Below are positions 7,971 to 14,167 of a DNA stretch of 14,167 nt, in pieces (the stretch's first letter is position 1; each line of letters opens with the position of its first letter). The translations under genes and the position numbers were made by a program. The stretch comes from Comamonadaceae bacterium. Lineage in GTDB: Bacteria > Pseudomonadota > Gammaproteobacteria > Burkholderiales > Burkholderiaceae_C. Location of the stretch: positions 1 through 14,167 of the forward strand of contig CANGZG010000053.1 in NCBI GenBank assembly GCA_947458415.1, in the 5' to 3' direction. The notes under the pieces are model-generated. The model was not told the DNA's origin. It searched no databases and saw nothing but the letters and a program-made list of their open reading frames with translations.

Positions 7971-8239
7971 TAAAGCACCACTTTCACCATGGGGTGGCTG
8001 CTCAACGTGCGGTAGACCTCGTCGAGCTGTTCACGGTCGGTGACATGCAAGGTCAGGGTGAGTCCAAGGTAGGTGCCGGCTTTGCTTTCGCGGCGCTCCA
8101 AGGAGTCAGCCTTCCAATGGGGATCAAACTGCCCGGCCAAGAAGCACATGGCGTCGACAAATGCCTCTGAGTTAGGCCCCATGACCTTGATCGGGAAATC
8201 ACAGGGGTACTCGATCAGACTCTCAGTATCAGCGGCCAT
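7970..8239 (-). CDS. ybeD: YbeD / DUF493 family protein
   Basis: A small protein of 89 residues in the UPF0250/DUF493 family, whose E. coli member YbeD is encoded next to lipB and has an ACT-like regulatory fold. Recognisable family features are the start of the domain around LIEYPCDFPIKVMG (8-21), the centre AFVDAM, and the C-terminal DEVYRTLSSHPMVKVVL pattern (73-89). The biochemical role is not established; a regulatory role in lipoate metabolism is often suggested only because of gene context, which is conserved here. It is the first gene of the minus-strand operon. No clear Shine-Dalgarno precedes ATG 8239. Its TAG overlaps the lipB GTG by one base. It is transcribed away from the atp operon. 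Confidence 0.9.
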   Translation of the reverse strand: MAADTESLIEYPCDFPIKVMGPNSEAFVDAMCFLAGQFDPHWKADSLERRESKAGTYLGLTLTLHVTDREQLDEVYRTLSSHPMVKVVL

Positions 8240-8252
8240 GGCAAGGGTATTT

Positions 8253-8281
8253 TTGTGGGAGATTCGGGAAAGCCCTATAAG
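8253..8281 (+). promoter_or_regulatory. Candidate sigma-70 promoter for the atp operon
   Basis: TTGTGG (8253-8258) and TATAAG (8276-8281) are separated by 17 nt, the optimal spacing. The -10 matches the consensus at five of six positions and the -35 at three. The predicted start of transcription would be near 8288, giving a leader of about 40 nt before atpI. The alternative -10 TACAAT at 8288-8293 would move the start to about 8300. Confidence 0.4.
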
Positions 8282-8310
8282 ATACCCTACAATCAGAGGC
8301 TTTGCTGCAT

Positions 8311-8317
8311 GAAGGGG
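8311..8317 (+). promoter_or_regulatory. Shine-Dalgarno supporting the atpI start at 8327
   Basis: GAAGGGG lies 9 nt before ATG 8327, which favours that start over the earlier in-frame ATG at 8309. The latter has AGAGG at 8295-8299, also at a workable distance, so the 5' end stays slightly uncertain (172 versus 178 residues). Confidence 0.5.
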
Positions 8318-8326
8318 CCGTCGCGG

Positions 8327-8845
8327 ATGACCAAGACAGAATCATCTTCAGGCAGCAAGTTGCAACCGAATTCACACGATGAAGAGACGCTGCAAGAGGT
8401 TGAAACACAGCCTTGGAGCGCTGAGCAAGTCCGGGTTTGGCGACAAAGCCAGCCCCGGCTGTCCGTCTGGCGGGTGCTGTTCACGCAATTGATGGTGGCT
8501 GTGTTATTCGCCTCAGCGGTTGCGGTCTGGTTTGGAAGCCGTTCTCTCGGGCTGTCTTGGCTCTACGGTGCGTTGACGGTGGTCATTCCCTCCGCGCTGT
8601 TTGCCAGGGGATTGACCTCCCGCACAGCGTCGGTGAATGCCATGGCTGCGGCGTTGGGCTTCATGGTCTGGCAAAGCGTGAAATGGGTGTTGGCAGTGTT
8701 GTTGTTGGTGCTTGCGCCCAGCGCGGTACCCGAATTGAGTTGGCCTGCCTTGTTGGCGGGCTTGATTGTGACGATGAAGGTGTATTGGTTGGCGTTGGTG
8801 TGGGGCAGACCTGCACGCACCGCCGCCCCCCACACCACTGATTAA
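8327..8845 (+). CDS. atpI: ATP synthase subunit I (AtpI)
   Basis: The product (172 residues) is a small inner-membrane protein encoded first in the atp operon. It is not part of the finished enzyme; AtpI is thought to assist assembly of the c-ring and/or Mg2+ handling. Four hydrophobic segments are visible, at about 50-69, 76-94, 106-130 and 138-159. An unusually long hydrophilic, Ser/Gln/Glu-rich N-terminal region (1-45) precedes them. The WQSVKW segment (115-120) fits the conserved lysine region of the third helix. Sequence similarity in this family is weak, so the call leans on topology and on position 10 nt upstream of atpB. The frame is open back to 8255, but that part covers the promoter region; ATG 8327 with GAAGGGG upstream is preferred, with ATG 8309 as alternative. 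Confidence 0.82.
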   Translation: MTKTESSSGSKLQPNSHDEETLQEVETQPWSAEQVRVWRQSQPRLSVWRVLFTQLMVAVLFASAVAVWFGSRSLGLSWLYGALTVVIPSALFARGLTSRTASVNAMAAALGFMVWQSVKWVLAVLLLVLAPSAVPELSWPALLAGLIVTMKVYWLALVWGRPARTAAPHTTD

Positions 8846-8855
8846 AGAGTTGAAC

Positions 8856-9701
8856 ATGGCGGATACGAGCACGCTGACTGCTGGTGAATACATCAGTCAC
8901 CACTTGACCCACTTGCAAAGCAAGCCCATGGGCGGTGTCATTGACTTTTCTGTGGTCAATTTGGACTCCATCTTTTGGTCAGTGTTGTTGGGCGTGGTCG
9001 GCTCCTTTTTTCTGTGGCGCGCGGCGCGCGTGGCCACCGCTGGTGTGCCAGGCCGTTTTCAGGCGGCGGTCGAAATTTTGTTTGAAATGGTCGATACCCA
9101 GGCGCGCGGCATTGTGCACAACGCCGAAAGCCGCAAATTGGTCGCCCCGCTGGCGCTGACCGTGTTTGTTTGGATTTTCTTGCTCAACAGCATGGACTTC
9201 TTGCCGGTCGATTTGTTTCACAAACTGTTCGAGTGGACCGGCTTGGACCACAGCATCCATTATTTCCGCGTCGTGCCCACGGCAGACCTGTCCACCACAT
9301 TGGGCATGTCGGTGTCAGTGTTGTTGATCTGTATTTTTTATAACATCAAGATCAAAGGATTGGGCGGCTGGTTCCACGAACTGACCACCGCACCGTTTGG
9401 CGCACACCCGATTTTGTGGCCGATCAATTTCGGTTTTCAAATGATCGAATTTGTCGCCAAAACCGTGTCGCATGGCATGCGACTGTTTGGCAACATGTAC
9501 GCGGGCGAACTCATTTTCATGCTGATCGCGCTCATGGGCAGCGCCGCAGCGCTGAGCCTGACGGGCATATTGCTGCCCATCGGCCACATCATCGCCGGCT
9601 CTATTTGGGCCATCTTCCACATTTTGATTGTTGCGTTGCAAGCCTTCATTTTCATGATGCTGACCTTGGTCTACATCGGGCAAGCACACGACGCTCACTG
9701 A
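8856..9701 (+). CDS. atpB: ATP synthase Fo subunit a
   Basis: Subunit a (281 residues) forms the proton half-channels beside the c-ring in the inner membrane. The essential arginine is R209 in HGMRLFGNMYAGELIF, with E218 in the same motif; the C-terminal helix pair carries IWAIFHILIVALQAFIFMM, whose Gln (262) aligns with E. coli Q252. Hydrophobic segments lie at about 37-57, 97-115, 146-164, 214-235 and 240-273. An upstream TTG at 8850 is in frame, but ATG 8856 is the better start, with AAAGAG at 8844-8849 as ribosome binding site. The length is slightly longer than E. coli (271) but usual for betaproteobacteria. It follows atpI by 10 nt and precedes atpE by 50 nt. Confidence 0.97.
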   Translation: MADTSTLTAGEYISHHLTHLQSKPMGGVIDFSVVNLDSIFWSVLLGVVGSFFLWRAARVATAGVPGRFQAAVEILFEMVDTQARGIVHNAESRKLVAPLALTVFVWIFLLNSMDFLPVDLFHKLFEWTGLDHSIHYFRVVPTADLSTTLGMSVSVLLICIFYNIKIKGLGGWFHELTTAPFGAHPILWPINFGFQMIEFVAKTVSHGMRLFGNMYAGELIFMLIALMGSAAALSLTGILLPIGHIIAGSIWAIFHILIVALQAFIFMMLTLVYIGQAHDAH

Positions 9702-9751
9702 TTTCCGTTTCTTTTTTCTCAACCTTCCATCACCTTGCTTAGGAGCTTTTC

Positions 9752-10000
9752 ATGGAACACGTACTTGGTTTAGTTGCACTCGCCTCAGGTCTGATCATTG
9801 GCCTGGGCGCCATCGGTGCTTGTATTGGCATTGGCATCATGGGCAGCAAATACCTTGAAGCTGCTGCGCGTCAGCCTGAATTGATGAACGAACTGCAAAC
9901 CAAGATGTTCTTGTTGGCAGGTTTGATTGACGCGGCTTTCTTGATTGGCGTGGGTATCGCCATGATGTTTGCGTTCGCCAATCCTTTCGTCCTCAAGTAA
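9752..10000 (+). CDS. atpE: ATP synthase Fo subunit c
   Basis: The product (82 residues) is the hairpin protein that forms the rotating c-ring. Helix 1 carries the glycine-rich GLGAIGACIGIGIMG (17-31). The polar loop RQPEL is at 40-44. The ion-carrying carboxylate is D60 in LAGLIDAAFLIG, equivalent to E. coli D61. An aspartate without the Gln/Thr/Ser sodium ligands in helix 1 points to proton coupling, which is an inference from the family. ATG 9752 has a perfect AGGAG (9741-9745) six nt upstream; strong initiation fits the high copy number of c per enzyme. The gene lies between atpB and atpF in canonical order. Confidence 0.98.
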   Translation: MEHVLGLVALASGLIIGLGAIGACIGIGIMGSKYLEAAARQPELMNELQTKMFLLAGLIDAAFLIGVGIAMMFAFANPFVLK

Positions 10001-10017
10001 TTCAACCCACCGCCCAT

Positions 10018-10024
10018 AGAGAGG
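10018..10024 (+). promoter_or_regulatory. Ribosome binding site fixing the GTG start of atpF
   Basis: AGAGAGG ends seven nt before GTG 10032. There is no upstream in-frame ATG in the short intergenic space, and the protein aligns from MSINATLF, so this site decides the non-ATG start. Confidence 0.7.
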
Positions 10025-10031
10025 TGTTGAC

Positions 10032-10502
10032 GTGAGTATCAACGCAACCCTGTTTGTTCAAGCGATTGTGTTTGCCATCTTGGTGTGGTTCACGATGAAA
10101 TTCGTGTGGCCGCCCATTGCAAATGCGCTGGATGAACGTGCTGAAAAAATCGCCCATGGCCTCAAAGCCGCGGAACACGCGCACATCGAATTGACCAATG
10201 CCCACAAGCATGTCGAGGTCGAGTTGGCGAAAAACCGCTCGGAAGCCGCCTCCCGTTTGGCGGATGCAGAGCGGCGAGCCGCTGGCCTGATCGAAGAGGC
10301 CAAGTACAAGGCCACCGAAGAAGCCAACAAAATCATCGCAGCCGCGCATGCCGAAGCCGAGCAAGCCATGCTCAAAAGCAAGGAATTGCTGCGTGACCAT
10401 GTGGCTGTGTTGGCGGTCAAAGGTGCTGAGCAAATCTTGCGCAAGGAAGTCAATCCCAGTGTGCATGCCGATTTGCTCAACCGGCTCAAAGCCGAGCTCT
10501 GA
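10032..10502 (+). CDS. atpF: ATP synthase Fo subunit b
   Basis: The product (156 residues, the same length as E. coli b) is the peripheral-stalk subunit that links subunit a in the membrane to delta/alpha on F1. A single N-terminal membrane helix (about 6-26) is followed by a long charged Ala/Glu/Lys-rich coiled coil (about 30-145) and a C-terminal part with KGAEQILRKEV. Only one b gene is present, with no adjacent b', so a homodimer is expected. Translation begins at GTG 10032, supported by AGAGAGG (10018-10024) seven nt upstream. atpH follows 12 nt after its stop. Confidence 0.97.
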   Translation: MSINATLFVQAIVFAILVWFTMKFVWPPIANALDERAEKIAHGLKAAEHAHIELTNAHKHVEVELAKNRSEAASRLADAERRAAGLIEEAKYKATEEANKIIAAAHAEAEQAMLKSKELLRDHVAVLAVKGAEQILRKEVNPSVHADLLNRLKAEL

Positions 10503-10514
10503 GGACCAGACCCC

Positions 10515-11045
10515 ATGGCTGAAATCGCAACCATTGCCCGTCCTTATGCTGAAGCCTTGTTCAAGGTGGTCAAGACACAAGCCACGCAAGCGGCCGAGTG
10601 GCTGGATGCGCTGGCGCAAGTCGCCGCTGATGAGGGGCTGCAGCAATTTGCGCATGACCCCAAAGTCAGTCACCGCCAAGTGTTGGATTTGATCACCCAG
10701 GTCGGTCCAAAGAACTTGCCTGCGGCAGCCGTCAACTTTCTGACCCTTTTGTTGGAAAACGGCCGCCTGTCAGCTTTGCCTGAAATTGCGGTGCAGTTTC
10801 ATGCACTGGTCGACGCCCAAACCGGTGTGCGCAAGGCCGTGATTCACAGTGCATTTCCGATCGAGGGTGCGGCCCTGGATGAATTGACCAAGGTGTGTGA
10901 AAAGCGCTTTGGCCACAAACTCAATGTGCAAGTGGCCTTAGAGCCTGAGCTCATTGGGGGTGTGCGAGTGGTGGTCGGCGACGAGGTGCTCGACACCTCT
11001 GTCAAAGCCCGTTTGGAACAAATGAAAGTCGCGCTGACCGCCTGA
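10515..11045 (+). CDS. atpH: ATP synthase F1 subunit delta
   Basis: The product (176 residues, usual 175-180) is the OSCP/delta subunit that caps F1 and binds the b-dimer. The N-terminus IATIARPYAEALFK (5-18) is the typical start of the helical domain, and the C-terminal motif PELIGGVRVVVGDEVLDTSVKARL (about 143-166) is the family signature. ATG 10515 has GAGGA (10501-10505) upstream. It lies 12 nt after atpF and 49 nt before atpA. No anomaly is seen. Confidence 0.97.
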   Translation: MAEIATIARPYAEALFKVVKTQATQAAEWLDALAQVAADEGLQQFAHDPKVSHRQVLDLITQVGPKNLPAAAVNFLTLLLENGRLSALPEIAVQFHALVDAQTGVRKAVIHSAFPIEGAALDELTKVCEKRFGHKLNVQVALEPELIGGVRVVVGDEVLDTSVKARLEQMKVALTA

Positions 11046-11094
11046 GCAATCCCGCTCCTGCACATCAGCTTTACATAGGAAGAAGGAAAGAGTC

Positions 11095-12633
11095 ATGCAA
11101 CTCAATCCCGCAGAAATTTCAGAACTGATCAAAACCCGTATCGAGGGCTCGACTGGCAACACCAATGTGCGCAACCAAGGCACGGTCATATCCGTCACTG
11201 ACGGTATTTGCCGCATCCACGGTTTGTCCGACGTGATGCAAGGCGAGATGCTGGAGTTCCCCAACAACACGTTCGGCCTGGCGCTGAACTTGGAGCGCGA
11301 CTCTGTCGGCTCGGTGATTTTGGGTGAGTACGAGCACATTTCTGAAGGCGACACCGTCAAATGCACGGGCCGCATTTTGGAGGTGCCCGTTGGTCCCGAG
11401 CTGATAGGTCGCGTGGTCAACGCGTTGGGGCATCCGATTGACGGCAAAGGCCCGATCAACGCCAAGATGACCGACGTGATCGAAAAAGTGGCGCCTGGTG
11501 TGATTGCCCGTCAATCCGTCGACCAGCCCATGCAAACCGGTTTGAAGTCGATTGACTCCATGGTGCCTGTGGGCCGTGGTCAGCGCGAGTTGATCATTGG
11601 CGACCGCCAGACCGGCAAGACCGCGGTCGCGATCGACGCCATCATCAACCAAAAAGGTCAGAACATGACCTGCATTTACGTGGCGATTGGACAAAAAGCA
11701 TCGTCCATCAAAAACGTGGTGCGTGCGCTGGAGCAAGCTGGGGCCATGGCCTACACCATCGTGGTGGCGGCGTCTGCGTCCGAATCAGCCGCCATGCAGT
11801 ATGTGTCTGCGTATTCCGGTTGCACCATGGGCGAATATTTCCGCGACCGTGGCGAAGACGCCTTGATCGTGTACGACGATTTGTCCAAACAAGCCGTGGC
11901 ATACCGCCAAGTGTCGCTGCTGTTGCGTCGTCCGCCAGGCCGTGAAGCCTACCCAGGCGATGTGTTTTATTTGCACAGCCGTTTGCTCGAGCGCGCAGCC
12001 CGTGTGAATGCTGACTATGTCGAGGCTTTCACCAAAGGCGCAGTCAAAGGCAAAACCGGCTCACTCACCGCGCTGCCCATCATTGAAACCCAAGCGGGTG
12101 ACGTGTCTGCGTTCGTGCCCACCAACGTGATCTCCATCACCGATGGCCAGATCTTCTTGGAAACCTCTTTGTTCAACGCGGGTATCCGTCCTGCCATTAA
12201 CGCGGGTATTTCGGTCTCTCGCGTGGGCGGCGCTGCACAAACCAAGTTGGTGAAAAGCCTCTCGGGCGGTATCCGTACCGATTTGGCGCAGTACCGTGAA
12301 TTGGCGGCTTTCGCGCAGTTCGCATCAGACTTGGACGAAGCCACCCGCAAACAACTCGACCGTGGAGCCCGTGTGACCGAGTTGTTGAAGCAAGCTCAGT
12401 ACAGCCCGTTGTCCATCAGTTTGATGGCGGCCACTTTGTACGCAGCCAACAAAGGTTTCTTGGATGACATCGAAGTCAAACAAGTGCTGCATTTCGAAGC
12501 CGGTTTGCACCATTACTTGAAAGACAAGTGCACTGCCTTGTTGGCCAAGCTGGAAAAAGACAAGGCCATGGACAAAGACGCCGAAGCTGAACTGGTCAAG
12601 GCCATCGAAGCTTTCAAAAAATCTTTCGTCTAA
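11095..12633 (+). CDS. atpA: ATP synthase F1 subunit alpha
   Basis: The product (512 residues, E. coli 513) is the non-catalytic nucleotide-binding subunit of the F1 hexamer. The Walker A motif GDRQTGKT is at 169-176 (K175), and the Walker B region ALIVYDDLS at 256-264 (D261). The arginine that reaches into the catalytic site is R376 in SVSRVGGA. The N-terminal beta-barrel domain covers about 25-95 and the C-terminal helical domain about 380-512. ATG 11095 is preceded by the purine-rich AGGAAGAAGGAAAGAG (11077-11092). Every catalytic and structural motif is intact, in contrast to atpD downstream. The spacing to atpG is 27 nt. Confidence 0.98.
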   Translation: MQLNPAEISELIKTRIEGSTGNTNVRNQGTVISVTDGICRIHGLSDVMQGEMLEFPNNTFGLALNLERDSVGSVILGEYEHISEGDTVKCTGRILEVPVGPELIGRVVNALGHPIDGKGPINAKMTDVIEKVAPGVIARQSVDQPMQTGLKSIDSMVPVGRGQRELIIGDRQTGKTAVAIDAIINQKGQNMTCIYVAIGQKASSIKNVVRALEQAGAMAYTIVVAASASESAAMQYVSAYSGCTMGEYFRDRGEDALIVYDDLSKQAVAYRQVSLLLRRPPGREAYPGDVFYLHSRLLERAARVNADYVEAFTKGAVKGKTGSLTALPIIETQAGDVSAFVPTNVISITDGQIFLETSLFNAGIRPAINAGISVSRVGGAAQTKLVKSLSGGIRTDLAQYRELAAFAQFASDLDEATRKQLDRGARVTELLKQAQYSPLSISLMAATLYAANKGFLDDIEVKQVLHFEAGLHHYLKDKCTALLAKLEKDKAMDKDAEAELVKAIEAFKKSFV

Positions 12634-12660
12634 CCGCCATCTAGCAGCAAGGAGCCCTAC

Positions 12661-13536
12661 ATGGCAGTCGGCAAGGAAATACGCGGCAAGATCAAATCGG
12701 TGGAAAACACCAAGAAGATCACCAAAGCCATGGAAATGGTCGCCGCTTCCAAGATGCGCAAGGCACAGGACCGCATGCGTGCGGCCCGTCCTTACAGCGA
12801 GAAGGTGCGCAACATTGCGGCCCATTTGGGTCAAGCCAATCCGGAATATGTGCACCCGTTCATGAAGATTCACCCGGTCAAATCCACCGGGTTCATCGTG
12901 GTCACCACCGACAAAGGTTTGTGCGGTGGCATGAACACCAACATCTTGCGGGCATTGACGCACAAATTCAAAGACATGCAAGCCGCCGGTTCAACGCCGC
13001 AAACCATTGCCATTGGCAACAAAGGTTTCGGTTTTCTCAACCGCATCGGCGCGCCTGTTTTGGCGCACTTGACGCAGTTGGGCGACACGCCGCATTTGGA
13101 AACTTTGATTGGCCCGGTGAAAGTCATGTTGGACGCTTACACCGAAGGCAAATTGGACGCGGTCTACATTTGCTACACCCGCTTCATCAACACCATGAAG
13201 CAAGAGCCAGTGATTGAACAACTGTTGCCTTTGTCAAACGAGCAAATGCACCAAGAAGCCAAAGCGGCTGGCAGCCACAGCTGGGATTATTTGTACGAGC
13301 CCGATGCGCCTGCCGTCATCGACGATTTGCTCGAGCTTTACATCGAATCGTTGGTGTACCAAGCCGTCGCAGAAAACATGGCGTCAGAGCAATCTGCACG
13401 CATGGTGGCCATGAAGGCCGCCACCGACAACGCGGGCAGCGTGATCGGCGAACTCAAACTCATTTACAACAAAACCCGTCAAGCAGCGATCACGAAGGAA
13501 TTGTCCGAAATCGTGGCTGGTGCGGCGGCGGTGTAA
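12661..13536 (+). CDS. atpG: ATP synthase F1 subunit gamma
   Basis: The product (291 residues) is the central rotor shaft that turns inside the alpha3beta3 ring. The N-terminal helix with IKSVENTKKITKAMEMVAASK (11-31) and the C-terminal helix with ELKLIYNKTRQAAITKEL (264-281) form the antiparallel coiled coil. The conserved TDKGLCGG motif is at 83-90, in the Rossmann-like domain. ATG 12661 has AAGGAG (12649-12654) six nt upstream. The length matches betaproteobacterial gamma (about 288-292). It follows atpA by 27 nt and precedes atpD by 27 nt. Confidence 0.98.
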   Translation: MAVGKEIRGKIKSVENTKKITKAMEMVAASKMRKAQDRMRAARPYSEKVRNIAAHLGQANPEYVHPFMKIHPVKSTGFIVVTTDKGLCGGMNTNILRALTHKFKDMQAAGSTPQTIAIGNKGFGFLNRIGAPVLAHLTQLGDTPHLETLIGPVKVMLDAYTEGKLDAVYICYTRFINTMKQEPVIEQLLPLSNEQMHQEAKAAGSHSWDYLYEPDAPAVIDDLLELYIESLVYQAVAENMASEQSARMVAMKAATDNAGSVIGELKLIYNKTRQAAITKELSEIVAGAAAV

Positions 13537-13563
13537 CCCTATTTATTTTTGGAGCAAATCATC

Positions 13564-14167
13564 ATGGCTCAGGCAATGACCCACGCAGGTATTCAAGGAA
13601 AAATCGTCCAATGTATTGGCGCTGTGGTGGACGTTGAGTTCCCACGCGATCACATGCCCCGCATTTACGATGCGCTCAAGCTCGAAGGCTCTGCGCTCAC
13701 GTTGGAAGTGCAACAGCAGTTGGGTGATGGCATTGTGCGCACGATTGCATTGGGCAGCTCGGACGGTTTGCGCCGTGGCCTGATGGTGACCAACACCGGT
13801 GCAGCCATCACCGTGCCCGTGGGCAAAGCCACTTTGGGCCGCATCATGGATGTGTTGGGTTCGCCCATCGACGAGCGCGGCCCGGTTGACCAAACCCAAA
13901 CCGCCTCCATCCACCGCAAAGCCCCGGCTTACGACGAACTCAGCCCTTCACAAGAACTGCTGGAAACCGGCATCAAGGTGATTGACTTGGTGTGCCCCTT
14001 CGCCAAAGGCGGTAAGGTCGGCTTGTTCGGTGGTGCCGGTGTGGGTGAACGTACCCGTGAAGGCAATGACTTCTATCACGAGATGGCCGACTCTGGCGTG
14101 GTGAACCTCGAGCACTTGGAAGAATCCAAAGTGGCCATGGTGTACGGTCAGATGAACGAGCCTCCCA
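13564..14167 (+). CDS. atpD: ATP synthase F1 subunit beta (3' partial, with in-frame loss of the P-loop Lys-Thr)
   Basis: Catalytic subunit of F1; the first 201 codons are in the window and the gene runs off the right edge. ATG 13564 follows GGAG (13551-13554). The N-terminal barrel domain (GKIVQCIGAVVDVEF, 12-26) and the nucleotide domain start (LLETGIKVIDLVCPFAKGG, about 133-151) are normal. At 155-165 the sequence reads FGGAGVGERTR, where the family has FGGAGVGKTVN, then about 20 further residues, then AGVGERTR. About 26 residues (78 nt), including the Walker A Lys and Thr, are therefore missing, and E162/R163 sit where K/T belong. The frame is preserved and the catalytic-glutamate motif GERTREG remains. 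As read, the protein could not bind nucleotide phosphate normally. A collapsed direct repeat in assembly is the simplest explanation; see findings. Confidence 0.93.
   Translation, partial: MAQAMTHAGIQGKIVQCIGAVVDVEFPRDHMPRIYDALKLEGSALTLEVQQQLGDGIVRTIALGSSDGLRRGLMVTNTGAAITVPVGKATLGRIMDVLGSPIDERGPVDQTQTASIHRKAPAYDELSPSQELLETGIKVIDLVCPFAKGGKVGLFGGAGVGERTREGNDFYHEMADSGVVNLEHLEESKVAMVYGQMNEPP

Larger units (their letters stand above)
8240..8326. promoter_or_regulatory. Divergent intergenic region between ybeD-lipBA-dmeF and the atp operon
   Basis: This 87-nt gap is the only place in the window where two operons diverge, so promoters for both should lie here or within the adjoining coding sequence. 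On the plus strand, a -35-like TTGTGG (8253-8258), 17-nt spacer and -10-like TATAAG (8276-8281) is one candidate. A second is TACAAT (8288-8293), with TTCGGG (8263-8268) 19 nt upstream. A 7-nt inverted repeat, AGGGTAT (8244-8250) and ATACCCT (8282-8288), brackets the core. I see no good promoter match on the minus strand. These are eye-read matches, not scored. Confidence 0.5.

Noticed and set aside
10002..10679. 225-codon antisense frame across atpF and the start of atpH
   Set aside because: It spans two real genes and their junction and has shadow-like composition.
12325..12981. 218-codon antisense frame across the end of atpA and start of atpG
   Set aside because: Phe/His/Val-rich translation typical of the strand opposite atp genes; no start signal or domain.
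14034..14045. Intein, programmed frameshift or intron at the atpD junction
   Set aside because: Sequence is missing rather than inserted, the frame is unbroken, and there are no splice or slippery motifs; a repeat-mediated deletion or collapse explains it.
1..14167. Possible mobile element, CRISPR array, toxin-antitoxin, defence or phage cassette
   Set aside because: Both strands were read; genes are tightly packed housekeeping or metabolic genes, and I saw no terminal repeats, spaced repeats, transposase or tRNA-like structure.

Overview
The window reads as an ordinary chromosomal segment of a betaproteobacterium, most likely Burkholderiales and probably Comamonadaceae. This rests on the protein sequences (the ATP synthase subunits and the fused indolepyruvate oxidoreductase match the Burkholderiales pattern as I remember it), the moderate-to-high GC content, the heavy use of TTG for leucine, and the placement of a ybeD-lipB-lipA cluster divergent from the atp operon. 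No database search was possible, so genus is not assigned.

Layout. (1) Nt 1-5252, plus strand: the 3' five-sixths of a fused indolepyruvate:ferredoxin oxidoreductase, then a class I glutamine-amidotransferase-like gamma-glutamyl hydrolase (PuuD type) and a PuuA-type gamma-glutamyl-amine ligase of the glutamine synthetase superfamily. Together these suggest amino-acid and amine catabolism. (2) Nt 5282-8239, minus strand: a compact lipoate operon, transcribed ybeD-lipB-lipA, with a cation diffusion facilitator (DmeF-like Co/Ni exporter) as its last gene. The ybeD/lipB junction overlaps by 1 nt and the lipA/dmeF junction by 4 nt (ATGA). (3) Nt 8240-8326: a divergent intergenic region with plausible promoter elements. 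(4) Nt 8327-14167, plus strand: the F1Fo ATP synthase operon atpI-atpB-atpE-atpF-atpH-atpA-atpG-atpD, in canonical order. atpD runs off the window, and atpC would be expected beyond it.

How they work together. The LipB/LipA pair attaches and matures lipoate on 2-oxoacid dehydrogenases and the glycine cleavage system. The atp genes encode the proton-driven ATP synthase. The metal exporter may protect Fe-S enzymes such as LipA, but that link is inferred from the overlap only. No tRNA, rRNA, CRISPR array, insertion sequence or phage gene was seen, and no gene-free stretch exceeds 90 bases.

The most striking anomaly is in atpD. The catalytic beta subunit lacks about 26 residues immediately after GGAGVG, including the Walker A Lys-Thr. 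The junction sits on a 12-base sequence that would be expected at both ends of the missing segment. This is either a genuine in-frame deletion that would inactivate the subunit or, more likely, a repeat-collapse artefact of assembly. I found no convincing evidence of an undescribed system.
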